From Roseobacter litoralis Och 149 (GTDB taxonomy: Bacteria > Pseudomonadota > Alphaproteobacteria > Rhodobacterales > Rhodobacteraceae), in NCBI RefSeq assembly GCF_000154785.2, contig NC_015730.1:620001-684000 (forward strand): DNA of 64,000 bases, given 5' to 3'. This document shows, piece after piece, positions 54,696 through 63,538 of the stretch; the first letter of the stretch is position 1; each line of letters begins with the position of its first letter. The notes below the pieces were generated by a model. The model saw only the letters and a list, made by a program, of their open reading frames with translations, did not search any database and was not told where the DNA came from. The position numbers and the translations under genes are program-made.

Positions 54696-55511
54696 CTATA
54701 GCCTCCAGCTTTGGGGAAGAGTGTCATCCGTGATCAGGTCCAGCACGGGTATCAAGGAGCGCCGCAGGATATACCCATCCGTGGCCAAAAGGCGCATGAC
54801 CAGAACATCCTTGTGCAAAAGGCTGACGCCGCCTGAGGCACCAATTATCCGGCGCAATGCATCAATGCGCCCTTGTGCATCAGGTGACACCCACACGAGG
54901 CTTGCCATCGCGCGCGCGCCACCGCCAATCGCCGGTCTGTCGAGGTGCGCGGCCACATCGCCCTGTAAGTGAATGGCGTCGTGGTAAATCGGCGCGCCGT
55001 CACGTCGGATATCAATGCGATCCCGAAAGGCGAGAGCGCTGACATCTTCACCCATGGCCCTGCGCCCAAAGAGGACCGGTTCAACCATCAGGAACTCGGC
55101 CCCCGTGCTGAGGTTCACGCTGAGATGGCGGTCGATTGCGGCATTTTTGTAGAGGATCGTCTCCTGTGGCAGCCAGAAAAGGTGGCTGCCTGCTTCGGCT
55201 TTGAGGTTTGTTTTGATCTCGCCGGTTTGGCCAACTTGTGCGCCATATGCGCGCTCTGCCGCCTGCGTCGTCATGGTCAACCGGGACCCCGCACCGGCAC
55301 AGCCGTCAATTTCAAACCGGTCGCCCCCTGTGACACCGCCTGCTGTGTTGATCAGGGTCGCCTGAACGATGTGGCGGGATGTTGGAAACAAGAGCTTCAG
55401 CGCGCCCGACTGTCGCAATCCGTCGATGCCAGAGCCACCATTGACCCGCTTGCTGCTGACACGGGCAAAGCCGATGGCGCGGGGTTGGTCCAGCGGTGTG
55501 GCAGTGCGCAT
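54696..55511 (-). CDS. ureD: Urease accessory protein UreD
   Basis: A 271-residue maturation chaperone binding UreF and apo-urease. VNTAGGVTGGDRFEID-like sequence (LINTAGGVTGGDRFEIDG), TTQAAERAYG and FWLPQETILYKNA are family hallmarks. ATG 55511 is preferred; a TTG at 55517 adds two residues. It is the first gene of the urease operon. Confidence 0.93.
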   Translation of the reverse strand: MRTATPLDQPRAIGFARVSSKRVNGGSGIDGLRQSGALKLLFPTSRHIVQATLINTAGGVTGGDRFEIDGCAGAGSRLTMTTQAAERAYGAQVGQTGEIKTNLKAEAGSHLFWLPQETILYKNAAIDRHLSVNLSTGAEFLMVEPVLFGRRAMGEDVSALAFRDRIDIRRDGAPIYHDAIHLQGDVAAHLDRPAIGGGARAMASLVWVSPDAQGRIDALRRIIGASGGVSLLHKDVLVMRLLATDGYILRRSLIPVLDLITDDTLPQSWRL

Positions 55512-55643
55512 GAGCAAGGAAGAGGGCCTTCAGGTCGTTTCAAACTTGCGTCAGCTTCACATAAGGCCAAACGAAATGACCAGAATGAGGAAAGAATTCA
55601 GCCGCAATTTAAATCGCTGTGCCTGTTTATTGTGCGTTTTTCG

Positions 55644-56441
55644 CTATCGTGGGACTGGGGACGTCGGACCTTGATCCAGGCGCCGTATATGCGCTGCAGC
55701 GCCCTGCGGGAAAAGCGCGGCCACCAGCGGGTCGTGACCGGGTATGATCAAATCCGGGCTGGAGGCCAGCCTTTCAAGGGTCGCAAAGCCATCCAGCATG
55801 TTTTGCAGATCAACTACAATCGGGAAGGGTTTGCGGGCAAAAACGTTCTCATAATAATGCGCGGCGTCCGATGCCAGCACGAGCCAACCCGCTTGCGTCC
55901 GGACGCGGACCGCCTGCAGGCCACGGCTGTGCCCGCCGATGCAATGGACGCTCACGCCATCCGCTACTTCTGCGTCGCCCTCGTAAAAGATTACCTTGCC
56001 CGCATAGAGGCGCTTGACCGCTTCGCAGATATGATCCGCCGTGAAGGGCATGCGCAAGGTGTCATGACACATGCAGGGGCCGGTGGCATAGGCCATTTCT
56101 GCCGCCTGCATATGCAGTTTCGCATTCGGGAAAAGGTGCAAGCCGCCCGCGTGATCGTAGTGCAGATGGGTGACGATCACGTGGTCGATCTGCTCCGGCA
56201 GTATCCCAAGGGGGCGCAAGGCGGCAACAGGGTCCATCCGGATGGGACGATCGCGATTTTGCGCTTCTGGCTGGTCATATCCAGTGTCCACGAGGATCAC
56301 CTCGTTGCCTCGACGCAGCAGCCATATGAAATAATCCATCGGATGGGGCGCGTCGTGATTGTCATCAAAGATAAAGCTGTCGCGCCGTGTGCGGCTGTTT
56401 CGATCCGCATATTTGATGGCGTGTACTTCCCATGTGCTCAC
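55644..56441 (-). CDS. Metallo-beta-lactamase fold hydrolase (AHL lactonase-like)
   Basis: A 265-residue MBL-fold protein of the N-acyl homoserine lactonase group. The dinuclear metal motif HxHxDH is seen in VTHLHYDHAGGLHLF, followed by GGHSRGLQAV, LASDAAHYYENVF and a C-terminal GHDPLV. Sequence resembles AttM/BlcC-type lactonases, which act on gamma-butyrolactone and homoserine lactones. It overlaps the monooxygenase gene by four bases. Whether it quenches quorum signals or hydrolyses a metabolic lactone cannot be told; the sugar acid genes on the other side favour a lactone of that pathway. Confidence 0.8.
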   Translation of the reverse strand: MSTWEVHAIKYADRNSRTRRDSFIFDDNHDAPHPMDYFIWLLRRGNEVILVDTGYDQPEAQNRDRPIRMDPVAALRPLGILPEQIDHVIVTHLHYDHAGGLHLFPNAKLHMQAAEMAYATGPCMCHDTLRMPFTADHICEAVKRLYAGKVIFYEGDAEVADGVSVHCIGGHSRGLQAVRVRTQAGWLVLASDAAHYYENVFARKPFPIVVDLQNMLDGFATLERLASSPDLIIPGHDPLVAALFPQGAAAHIRRLDQGPTSPVPR

Positions 56442-56728
56442 TGAACGACACTCCGGTAGGTTTTAATGTCCTTGGCTGCAATCATATCGCCGGTTGCGGT
56501 ATCGAAGGCCTGAAAATGCGCAGTGCGAAGATGTGCGTCAAATGCGGCAGCGTCTGAATATATCTCGTACAGAAAAACCTCCTCCGGGCGCGCGCTGTCT
56601 GTTGCCACGTCAAACTGCAGGCAGCCGACCTCATTCTCCAACGACGCCCTCGCGTTCTCATACATCAGCGGCATGAATTTTTCAGCGCGCCCCGCTTTAA
56701 GGGAGAATGTGACCGTGACTGCAAACAT
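56438..56728 (-). CDS. Putative quinol monooxygenase (ABM domain)
   Basis: A 96-residue antibiotic-biosynthesis-monooxygenase (YgiN-like) protein: MFAVTVTFSLKAGRAEKFMP, NEVGCLQFDVATDSARPEEVFLYEIYSD and HLRTAHFQ are typical ferredoxin-like fold elements. It is in one transcript with the lactonase-like gene. Substrate unknown; members cover quinol oxidation, sugar mutarotation-like and heme-degrading functions. Confidence 0.82.
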   Translation of the reverse strand: MFAVTVTFSLKAGRAEKFMPLMYENARASLENEVGCLQFDVATDSARPEEVFLYEIYSDAAAFDAHLRTAHFQAFDTATGDMIAAKDIKTYRSVVQ

Positions 56729-56786
56729 TCGTTTCGCTCTCTTCTAGGGTGCTTTTCTGGTCAAGCGTTCTGCGCGGTTGAATAAA

Positions 56787-56804
56787 GTATGCATTAATGT
56801 ATAC
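56787..56804. promoter_or_regulatory. Near-palindromic operator candidate
   Basis: GTATGCATTAATGTATAC is palindromic in 16 of 18 positions, centred on CATTAATG, in the 136-base region between the divergent monooxygenase and dehydrogenase genes. A GntR-type regulator is encoded in the plus-strand operon and proteins of its FCD subgroup bind such short palindromes. A role is inferred. Confidence 0.5.
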
Positions 56805-56864
56805 GCTAATGCAATCGCCATGAAAGTGGATTTCGCCCCTGACCTCCTGATTTGAGAATGAGCC

Positions 56865-57953
56865 ATGCAAAACGCCTATAAGATCGCTGTTTTCGAGGGG
56901 GACGGCATTGGCCCCGAGATCACGGCCCCCACCGTCGAGATATTACGCGCCCTGTCCGAGCGTGCCGCCTATGATTTCGATTTCATCCCCTGTGCTGCGG
57001 GGGCCGCGCATTACGCGCAGTTCGGAGAGTCTTTGCCGGAGGCGTCCATGACGCAGGCGCAGTCGGCTGATGCAATCCTGCTCTCCGCCATGGGGTTGCC
57101 ATCGGTGCGCTATCGCGATGGCACCGAAATCTCGCCACAGATCGAACTGCGCAAGAAACTCGATCTGTTTGCGGGTGTGCGACCAGTTCGGATATTTCCG
57201 GGGCTGAACACGCCCTTGAAGCTTACACCTGACCAAGAGGTGGATTTCGTGCTGATCCGCGAAAGCACCGAAGGGCTGTTTCATACGCAAGGCTGTGGGG
57301 AAGTTACCCAGGATGAGGCGCGCGAAACGCTCCTGATCACGCGCGAGACATCTGAAAAACTGTTCCGTTTTGCCTTTGATCTGACAAAATCGCGCAAGGC
57401 ATCAGGCCGCGGAAAGGGACGTCTGACCTGTGTGGACAAGGCAAATGTGTTTCGCGCATTCGCCTTTTTTCGCGCACTTTTTGATGCGGAGGCCGCCAAA
57501 CACGGCGATGTGCAGGCGGATCACGCTTATGTCGATGCCACGGCCTTGTGGTTTGTCCTTAAGCCTTGGGAATTCGATGTTTTGGTCACGGAAAACATGT
57601 TCGGCGACATCTTGTCTGACCTCGGCGCAGGTCTGATGGGGGGCTTGGGCGTTGCCCCTTCGGCTGACATGGGTCTGGATCATGCAGTGTTCCAGCCCTG
57701 TCATGGATCGGCCCCGGATATCGCGGGGCGGGGCGTGGCCAATCCGATGGCCATGATCCTGTCGGCGGCAATGATGCTGGTTTGGTTGGGGGAACGACAT
57801 GACTGTGCAGGCCTGAAACGCGACGGCAGCCAGTTGCAGGCGGCCGTAGAAGCCGTCATCGGTGCGGGTCACCATCTTACGGCGGATATGGGTGGCGTGG
57901 CCAGCACGGCAGAAGCAGCCCGCGCCGTCCTGGACAGCGTACTAAAGCAATGA
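56865..57953 (+). CDS. Isocitrate/isopropylmalate dehydrogenase family protein
   Basis: A 362-residue beta-decarboxylating dehydrogenase: VFEGDGIGPEITAP at the N-terminus, LIRESTEGLFHTQG, and NMFGDILSDLGAGLMGGLG near the end, with a cofactor loop PCHGSAPDIAGRGVANPMAM. It is related to 3-isopropylmalate, tartrate and D-malate dehydrogenases. No leucine gene is near, and downstream enzymes act on four-carbon sugar acids, so tartrate- or malate-like acids are plausible substrates. It overlaps the Gfo/Idh/MocA gene by four bases. Confidence 0.83.
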   Translation: MQNAYKIAVFEGDGIGPEITAPTVEILRALSERAAYDFDFIPCAAGAAHYAQFGESLPEASMTQAQSADAILLSAMGLPSVRYRDGTEISPQIELRKKLDLFAGVRPVRIFPGLNTPLKLTPDQEVDFVLIRESTEGLFHTQGCGEVTQDEARETLLITRETSEKLFRFAFDLTKSRKASGRGKGRLTCVDKANVFRAFAFFRALFDAEAAKHGDVQADHAYVDATALWFVLKPWEFDVLVTENMFGDILSDLGAGLMGGLGVAPSADMGLDHAVFQPCHGSAPDIAGRGVANPMAMILSAAMMLVWLGERHDCAGLKRDGSQLQAAVEAVIGAGHHLTADMGGVASTAEAARAVLDSVLKQ

Positions 57954-58969
57954 CAAACGCGCTGCGCCTTGCCTGCGTCGGGGCGGGCTATTTCAGCCAG
58001 TTCCATCTGGGATCATGGGCGCGGATCAAAGACGTTGAAGTCGTTGGTGTTGCTGATACGCAAATTTCAGCGGCGCAGGCGACAGGCTGCCCGGCCTATT
58101 CAGACACGGGCGAAATGATCCAACGCACATCACCGGATATTCTGGACATTATTTTGCCCCCGGCAGCGCAGGCTGCCACTATCAATACGGCCCTTGAGGC
58201 TGGCGTCAAAACGATCATCTGCCAAAAGCCCTTTTGCACGTCCCTCGAGCAAGCAAAAGAAGCCGCCGCGCGCGCGGCACATGCGCAGGCGCGGCTGATC
58301 GTGCATGAGAATTTTCGCTTCATGCCGTGGTACCGCGCCATCAAGGCTGAGATCGCGCGTGGTGGCATTGGCGATGTGCATCAGGCCGTGTTTCGGTTGC
58401 GCCCCGGCGATGGTCAGGGCCCCGATGCCTATCTGGACCGACAGCCCTATTTCCAAAAGATGCCTGCGTTTTTGGTCCACGAAACCGCCGTGCATTGGAT
58501 TGACACCTTCCGGTTTCTCTTTGGTGATCCGGTCTCGGTCTATGCCGATCTACGTCGCCTGAACCCGGTGATTGCGGGCGAAGATGCAGGCTATATTATC
58601 TTTGAACACAAAGGCGGTATCAGGTCGGTTTTTGATGGGAACAGGCATCTTGACCACGCAAGCGACAACCTGCGGCGCACCATGGGCGAGGCCTTGATTG
58701 AAGGGACTGGCGGGACGCTGTCCCTGTTCGGCGACGGGCGGGTTGAAAAACGGGTCTTTGGTTCAGCAGAAACAACGCTCTTGTTGCCCCCCGACCGGTG
58801 GGATGGATTTGGCGGGGATTGCGTGCATGCGCTGCAAACACATGTGGTTGCTGGCTTGCGGGGGAGCGGCATGTTCGAAAACGAAGCGGAAGAGTACTGC
58901 AAAGTCATCCGCATCCGCGATGCCATTTACCGATCCGCACAAGAGGGTGCGAAGGTGCTCGTGACATGA
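57950..58969 (+). CDS. Gfo/Idh/MocA family oxidoreductase
   Basis: A 339-residue NAD(P)-dependent oxidoreductase. The Rossmann loop is LACVGAGYFSQFHLG and the family's KP motif is in IICQKPFCTSLEQA; the C-terminal domain has FLVHETAVHWIDTFRF with a conserved His. Substrate is a sugar or polyol derivative, possibly the one feeding the tetronate pathway. It overlaps the neighbours on both sides by four bases. Confidence 0.83.
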   Translation: MTNALRLACVGAGYFSQFHLGSWARIKDVEVVGVADTQISAAQATGCPAYSDTGEMIQRTSPDILDIILPPAAQAATINTALEAGVKTIICQKPFCTSLEQAKEAAARAAHAQARLIVHENFRFMPWYRAIKAEIARGGIGDVHQAVFRLRPGDGQGPDAYLDRQPYFQKMPAFLVHETAVHWIDTFRFLFGDPVSVYADLRRLNPVIAGEDAGYIIFEHKGGIRSVFDGNRHLDHASDNLRRTMGEALIEGTGGTLSLFGDGRVEKRVFGSAETTLLLPPDRWDGFGGDCVHALQTHVVAGLRGSGMFENEAEEYCKVIRIRDAIYRSAQEGAKVLVT

Positions 58970-59637
58970 CGGACATCAATGCCGCATCTAACACGCAGCG
59001 CGCGATCAGGATGTTGCGTGACCTCATTTTCAGCGGTGATCTGAGCCCCGGATCGGATCATCTGGAAACCGAGCTTGCTGCGCGGTTGGGCATGTCGCGT
59101 ACGCCCGTGCGCGAGGCGGCGTTGTCGCTACAGGCGCAGGGTCTTGTTGAGGTGCGCCCGCGCCGTGGTGTCCGTGTGCTGGGCGTGTCGTCGCAAGATA
59201 TGTGTGAGATATACGATGTGCTTACCCTGCTTGAAAGCCACGCCGCTGAGCGCGCCGCCGGACAGGGCTATGGTTCGGATGATCTGCGCGCGCTGGAAGC
59301 GGCTATCGACGAGATGGACACAGCCCTTGCACGTGACGACCGGGAGGCATGGGCCCGTGCGGATGATGCCTTTCATCTTGAACTGGTGCGTTTGGGTGGG
59401 AACCAGCGCATCGAGGCCATCGTGGCAATGATGGCGGATCAGGTGCGCCGCGCGCGCGTCATGACGCTTTATATGCGCCCCTCTCCTGTGCGCTCGAATG
59501 CAGATCACCGGGCGGTTTACGCGGCCATCGCAGCAGGCCAGCCGGATCAAGCGCGCAGGCTGCATCAAAGCCACAGGCGCGTCGCACGCGACATGTTGGT
59601 CGGCCTGCTGGCCAAGCACAAATTGCATCGCCTTTAA
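58966..59637 (+). CDS. GntR family transcriptional regulator (FCD type)
   Basis: A 223-residue regulator. The winged helix ELAARLGMSRTPVREAALSL and VEVRPRRGVRV are diagnostic, and the C-terminal FCD domain starts near DMCEIYDVLTLLESHAAERAA with His residues for metal binding (FHLELVRLGGN). It sits in the middle of the sugar-acid operon and overlaps the gene upstream. It likely controls this operon, perhaps through the near-palindrome at 56787. Confidence 0.87.
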   Translation: MTDINAASNTQRAIRMLRDLIFSGDLSPGSDHLETELAARLGMSRTPVREAALSLQAQGLVEVRPRRGVRVLGVSSQDMCEIYDVLTLLESHAAERAAGQGYGSDDLRALEAAIDEMDTALARDDREAWARADDAFHLELVRLGGNQRIEAIVAMMADQVRRARVMTLYMRPSPVRSNADHRAVYAAIAAGQPDQARRLHQSHRRVARDMLVGLLAKHKLHRL

Positions 59638-59720
59638 TTGCATAAAACTGTTTGATTTCTACGGACATTGGCTGCGTAAAACGTTACGATTGGAAAAACG
59701 TAGCTAATCAAGGGCGCAGA

Positions 59721-60623
59721 ATGGAAAACACGCGACAGACAGCCGTCATCGGCCTGGGCTCCATGGGGTATGGCATCGCCTTATCGGCGCTGCGCGGGGG
59801 GCATCAGACTTATGGATTTGATGTGAACGCGGAACAAGCTGCGCGTTTCCTTGCCGACGGCGGGCAGACTGGCGCGCTTGGCGATCTTGCCCCGCAGCTA
59901 GAGGTCGTGGTGGTCGTTGTGCTGAACGCTGCCCAGACGGAATCCGTGTTGTTCGGCGACAACGGGGTGGTGGCAGACTTGGCCAATGGGGCGGTCGTTA
60001 TCGCTTGTGCCACGGTGCCTCCGGACTTTGCAGAATCCATGAGTGCCAGATGCGCGGAATATGGTGTGCACTATCTGGATGCGCCAATCTCGGGCGGGTC
60101 GATCAAGGCGGCTCAGGGTAAGTTGTCGATCATGGCAGCGGGTACGCCAGAAGCATTTGACGCCGCGCGCCCTGTTCTGGACAGCATCGCAGAAACGGTT
60201 TTTGAACTGGGCGACAGCGCCGGGGCGGGATCGGCGATGAAGGCCGTCAATCAACTGCTGGCAGGGGTGCATATTGCAACCATGGCCGAAGCGCTGACCT
60301 TTGGTATGACGCAAGGGGTCAGCCCGGACAAGTTTGTCGAGGTGATCAGCAAATGTGCGGGCACCAGCTGGATGCTGGAAAACCGCGCACCGCACATTGT
60401 TGCGGGCGATTACACACCGCATAGTTCGGTGAACATCTGGCCCAAGGATCTTGGTATCGTGCTCGATATAGCCAAAAACGCGCAGTTCAGCGCGCCGATC
60501 ACAGCAGCCGCCCTTCAACAGTTTGTCGCGGCAGCGGGGCAGGGATTGGGCCACGAGGATGACGCGGCCGTCGCCAAAGTATACGCGCGCAACGCCGGGC
60601 TCACGCTGCCCGGTGAAAGCTGA
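59721..60623 (+). CDS. ltnD: L-threonate-type dehydrogenase LtnD
   Basis: A 300-residue beta-hydroxyacid dehydrogenase of the 3-hydroxyisobutyrate family. VIGLGSMGYGIALSAL is the NAD loop, DAPISGGSIKAAQGKLSIM the substrate motif, and SAMKAVNQLLAGVHIATMAEAL holds the catalytic Lys. With OtnK, OtnC and OtnI it makes the known tetronate route: it would oxidise L-threonate to 2-oxo-tetronate. ATG 59721 is the start of homology. The first enzyme gene after the regulator, 83 bases away. Confidence 0.85.
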   Translation: MENTRQTAVIGLGSMGYGIALSALRGGHQTYGFDVNAEQAARFLADGGQTGALGDLAPQLEVVVVVVLNAAQTESVLFGDNGVVADLANGAVVIACATVPPDFAESMSARCAEYGVHYLDAPISGGSIKAAQGKLSIMAAGTPEAFDAARPVLDSIAETVFELGDSAGAGSAMKAVNQLLAGVHIATMAEALTFGMTQGVSPDKFVEVISKCAGTSWMLENRAPHIVAGDYTPHSSVNIWPKDLGIVLDIAKNAQFSAPITAAALQQFVAAAGQGLGHEDDAAVAKVYARNAGLTLPGES

Positions 60624-60646
60624 AGACAGGGAATAAGGCAGAGCAG

Positions 60647-61915
60647 ATGAATACTATCCTTGGCTGTATTGCTGATGACTTTACCGGGGCCACTGATCTT
60701 GCAGGGTTGCTCGCGCGTTCCGGTATGCCCGTATCTTTGCGCATTGGTGTACCACAGGAACCGCCCACCGATACGGCTCCGTTTGAGGTCATCGCACTCA
60801 AATGCCGGACCGCGCCGGTGGATGCGGCGGTGGCCGAATGCCTCGCTGCTTTGGAGTGGCTGCGCAGTTCCGGTGCCACACGCTTTTTCTGGAAGTATTG
60901 TTCGACTTTCGACAGTACCTCTGAAGGCAACATCGGTCCGGTTGCAGAGGCGCTGATGGTGGCCCTGAACGCGGATCAGACGATCTATTGCCCGGCCTTT
61001 CCGGAAAATGGGCGCTCAATTTTCATGGGGAACCTGTTTGTCGGGCAACACCCCCTGTCCGAAAGCCCGATGAAGGATCACCCCCTTACGCCTATGCGGG
61101 ACAGCAACCTGATGCGCCTGCTGAAACCACAGGTGACGCGCCCCGTTGGATTGATCGACCGTCTGACCGTTGCACGCGGCACGGACGCTGTGCGGGTCGC
61201 AATGCAGGATCACGCAAGCAAAGATACCGCTCATATCGTTGTCGACGCGGTCGCAAATGAGGATCTGTCGGTGATTGCCGAGGCGTGCCGGGATATGCCG
61301 CTCTTGACCGGGGGGAGTGCGCTCGCCATGCCGCTGCCAGCGCTGTATCTACGCGACGGGCTTATAGAAGCAGACACAGTCATTCGCCAAAAACCTGACG
61401 TGGTCGCTGATGGCATCGTTCTATCGGGTAGCTGTTCAGCAATGACGCAAACGCAGGTCGCAAAGTACCTTACGAAAGCACCCGGCTTTCGACTTAACCC
61501 GCTGGAACTGGCCGAAGAGGGTCCAGAAAAGGCGCTCGAATGGCTTCAGAACCAAGCGCTAAACGCGATGCCGCTGATCTACGCCACGGCTGAACCCGCC
61601 GACGTTCTGGCAGCGCAAGCGAAACTGGGTGTCGCCCGGGCCGGTGAAATTGTGGAAGACGCGCTGGCACAGCTGGCCGTTCTTGCGCGGGATCGCGGCG
61701 CCAGACGGTTTGTCGTGGCGGGGGGCGAGACATCAGGCGCGGTGACCAAGGCGCTTGGGGTGTCTCAGCTTGATATCGGTTCTGAAATTGCGCCCGGTGT
61801 GCCTTGGACGTATTGCGAAAGCGCAGGCAAACACATCGCGCTGACGCTCAAATCAGGTAATTTTGGCGATGCAGATTTCTTTGCCAAAGCGATTGAGGTG
61901 CTGGACGCGTCATGA
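60647..61915 (+). CDS. otnK: 3-oxo-tetronate kinase OtnK
   Basis: A 422-residue four-carbon acid sugar kinase (formerly DUF1537). The N-terminus LGCIADDFTGATDLAGLLA holds the sugar-acid-binding Asp residues, and the C-terminal nucleotide part includes VVAGGETSGAVTKAL and GVPW. It phosphorylates 3-oxo-tetronate at C-4. It overlaps otnC by four bases. Confidence 0.92.
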   Translation: MNTILGCIADDFTGATDLAGLLARSGMPVSLRIGVPQEPPTDTAPFEVIALKCRTAPVDAAVAECLAALEWLRSSGATRFFWKYCSTFDSTSEGNIGPVAEALMVALNADQTIYCPAFPENGRSIFMGNLFVGQHPLSESPMKDHPLTPMRDSNLMRLLKPQVTRPVGLIDRLTVARGTDAVRVAMQDHASKDTAHIVVDAVANEDLSVIAEACRDMPLLTGGSALAMPLPALYLRDGLIEADTVIRQKPDVVADGIVLSGSCSAMTQTQVAKYLTKAPGFRLNPLELAEEGPEKALEWLQNQALNAMPLIYATAEPADVLAAQAKLGVARAGEIVEDALAQLAVLARDRGARRFVVAGGETSGAVTKALGVSQLDIGSEIAPGVPWTYCESAGKHIALTLKSGNFGDADFFAKAIEVLDAS

Positions 61916-62562
61916 CCGCAGAAAATCGCCTCAGGGAACAGATCTGCCAGTTGGCGAAATCTATGTTTGACCGTGGTTTGACGGGCGGCAGTACCGGCAA
62001 TATCTCGGCGCGCACGGATGATGGGGGACTTTTGGTCTCGCCAACCGGTACAAGTTTCGGGCGCCTTGATCCGGGTCGGTTAAGCCGCTTTGATGCAACG
62101 GGAAAATTGATCGGTGGTGATGCGCCGACCAAGGAAATGCCCTTGCATTCAGCATTTTATGATACCCGCTCGACCGCAGGGGCGGTTGTGCACTTGCATT
62201 GCTGTCACGCTGTCGCGCTTTCCATGATGCCGGACGCGGATGAAGACAATTTTCTGCCGCCGCTGACGCCCTATGCCATCATGAAGCTTGGCAAGGTCAG
62301 GCTGCTGCCGTTCTTTCGGCCCGGTGATGCGGCAATGGGCAAGGCCGTGCGCAGTCTGGCGGGCAAACGCAGCGCGGTGATGTTGGCCAACCATGGCCCG
62401 GTGGTGGCCGGAAAAGACGTGGAGGCGGCGTGCAACGCGATCGAAGAGCTTGAGGATACCGCACGGTTGGCGTTGATGACACGCGGGCTTCAGCCCCGGA
62501 TGCTGAATGCGGCACAGATCACCGATATCGTGACGCACTTTGACGTAGATTGGGAGGAATGA
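61912..62562 (+). CDS. otnC: 3-oxo-tetronate 4-phosphate decarboxylase OtnC
   Basis: A 216-residue class II aldolase family enzyme. GGSTGNISAR, KEMPLHSAFYD, VHLHCCHAVAL and NHGPVVAGK are the substrate- and zinc-binding motifs. It decarboxylates the phosphorylated oxo acid to dihydroxyacetone phosphate. It follows OtnK with a four-base overlap and its stop overlaps the start region of OtnI. Confidence 0.92.
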   Translation: MTAENRLREQICQLAKSMFDRGLTGGSTGNISARTDDGGLLVSPTGTSFGRLDPGRLSRFDATGKLIGGDAPTKEMPLHSAFYDTRSTAGAVVHLHCCHAVALSMMPDADEDNFLPPLTPYAIMKLGKVRLLPFFRPGDAAMGKAVRSLAGKRSAVMLANHGPVVAGKDVEAACNAIEELEDTARLALMTRGLQPRMLNAAQITDIVTHFDVDWEE

Positions 62563-63326
62563 TGCAGTTTTCTGCGAACTTGGGCTTTCTTTGGACCGAC
62601 CGTCCTCTGCCGGAGGCGATACATGCCGCAAAGGCAGCGGGCTTTGATGCGGTTGAATGCCATTGGCCCTACGCAGAAGCTGCACAAGACGTCGTTGCAG
62701 CACTGAAAACGACCGGTCTGCCCATGCTCGGGCTCAATACGCTGCGCGGAAATCTGGATGCGGGCGAAAACGGATTATCCGCCTTGCCCGGTCGAGAGGT
62801 GGAAGCACGCGCCGCCATTGATCAGGCGATCAGCTATGCGCAGGCGATCGGGGCGCAAAACGTGCATGTGATGGCGGGCTTTGCACAGGGTGTCATCGCT
62901 GAAAACTGCTTTGTGGAGGCGTTGGAATACGCCTGTGAACAAGCGGGACCGCATGGCATCAATATTTTAATTGAACCGTTAAACCACTATGATGCGCCGG
63001 GGTATTTCCTGAGCACGACAACGCATGCGCAAGAGATTATCACCCGAGTTAGTGCATCAAACCTGAAGTTGATGTTTGACTGTTATCATGTCCAGCTGAT
63101 GGAGGGCGATCTGAGTAACAGACTTGCGCGCCTGATGCCGGTGATCGGGCATATCCAGTTCGCGCGTGTGCCGGATCGGGGTCCGCCCATTGGGGGCGAA
63201 GTCAACTACCCGCATATCTTTGGCGTGATCGAAGGGTTGGGGTGGAACAAACCCCTCGGGGCTGAGTATAAGTCAACGCAGCCAACGGATGATACGCTGG
63301 CGTGGATGCCGGACTTGCCAGACTGA
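62562..63326 (+). CDS. otnI: 2-oxo-tetronate isomerase OtnI
   Basis: A 254-residue hydroxypyruvate-isomerase-like TIM barrel: SANLGFLWTDRPLPEAIHAAKAAG at the start, NILIEPLNHYDAPGYF and LMFDCYHVQLMEGD with metal ligands Glu, Asp and His, then HIQFARVPDRGPPI. It isomerises 2-oxo-tetronate to 3-oxo-tetronate, between LtnD and OtnK. ATG 62562 or 62559 is the start; GGAGG is close to both. Last gene of the operon. Confidence 0.9.
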   Translation: MQFSANLGFLWTDRPLPEAIHAAKAAGFDAVECHWPYAEAAQDVVAALKTTGLPMLGLNTLRGNLDAGENGLSALPGREVEARAAIDQAISYAQAIGAQNVHVMAGFAQGVIAENCFVEALEYACEQAGPHGINILIEPLNHYDAPGYFLSTTTHAQEIITRVSASNLKLMFDCYHVQLMEGDLSNRLARLMPVIGHIQFARVPDRGPPIGGEVNYPHIFGVIEGLGWNKPLGAEYKSTQPTDDTLAWMPDLPD

Positions 63327-63538
63327 GGGTCATGCGATCACGTCAGTAAAGCGGCCCCTGATGCCCTGACAGCGCGATCACCAGTCAAATCTGATATGCT
63401 CAAGCCCCCTGCTACGGACCCCACAGGAACCAATCAAGCGGGATGAACGGCAAATAAATGCCTGACCTGATTTGCGCGCCAGCAAATACTTTGGTCTCAG
63501 GCTGGCTTCCTGATCATTCATCCTGATAAGATATGCTC

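Noticed and set aside
56865..57953. leuB, leucine biosynthesis
   Set aside because: No leu genes are near and the operon is for sugar acids.
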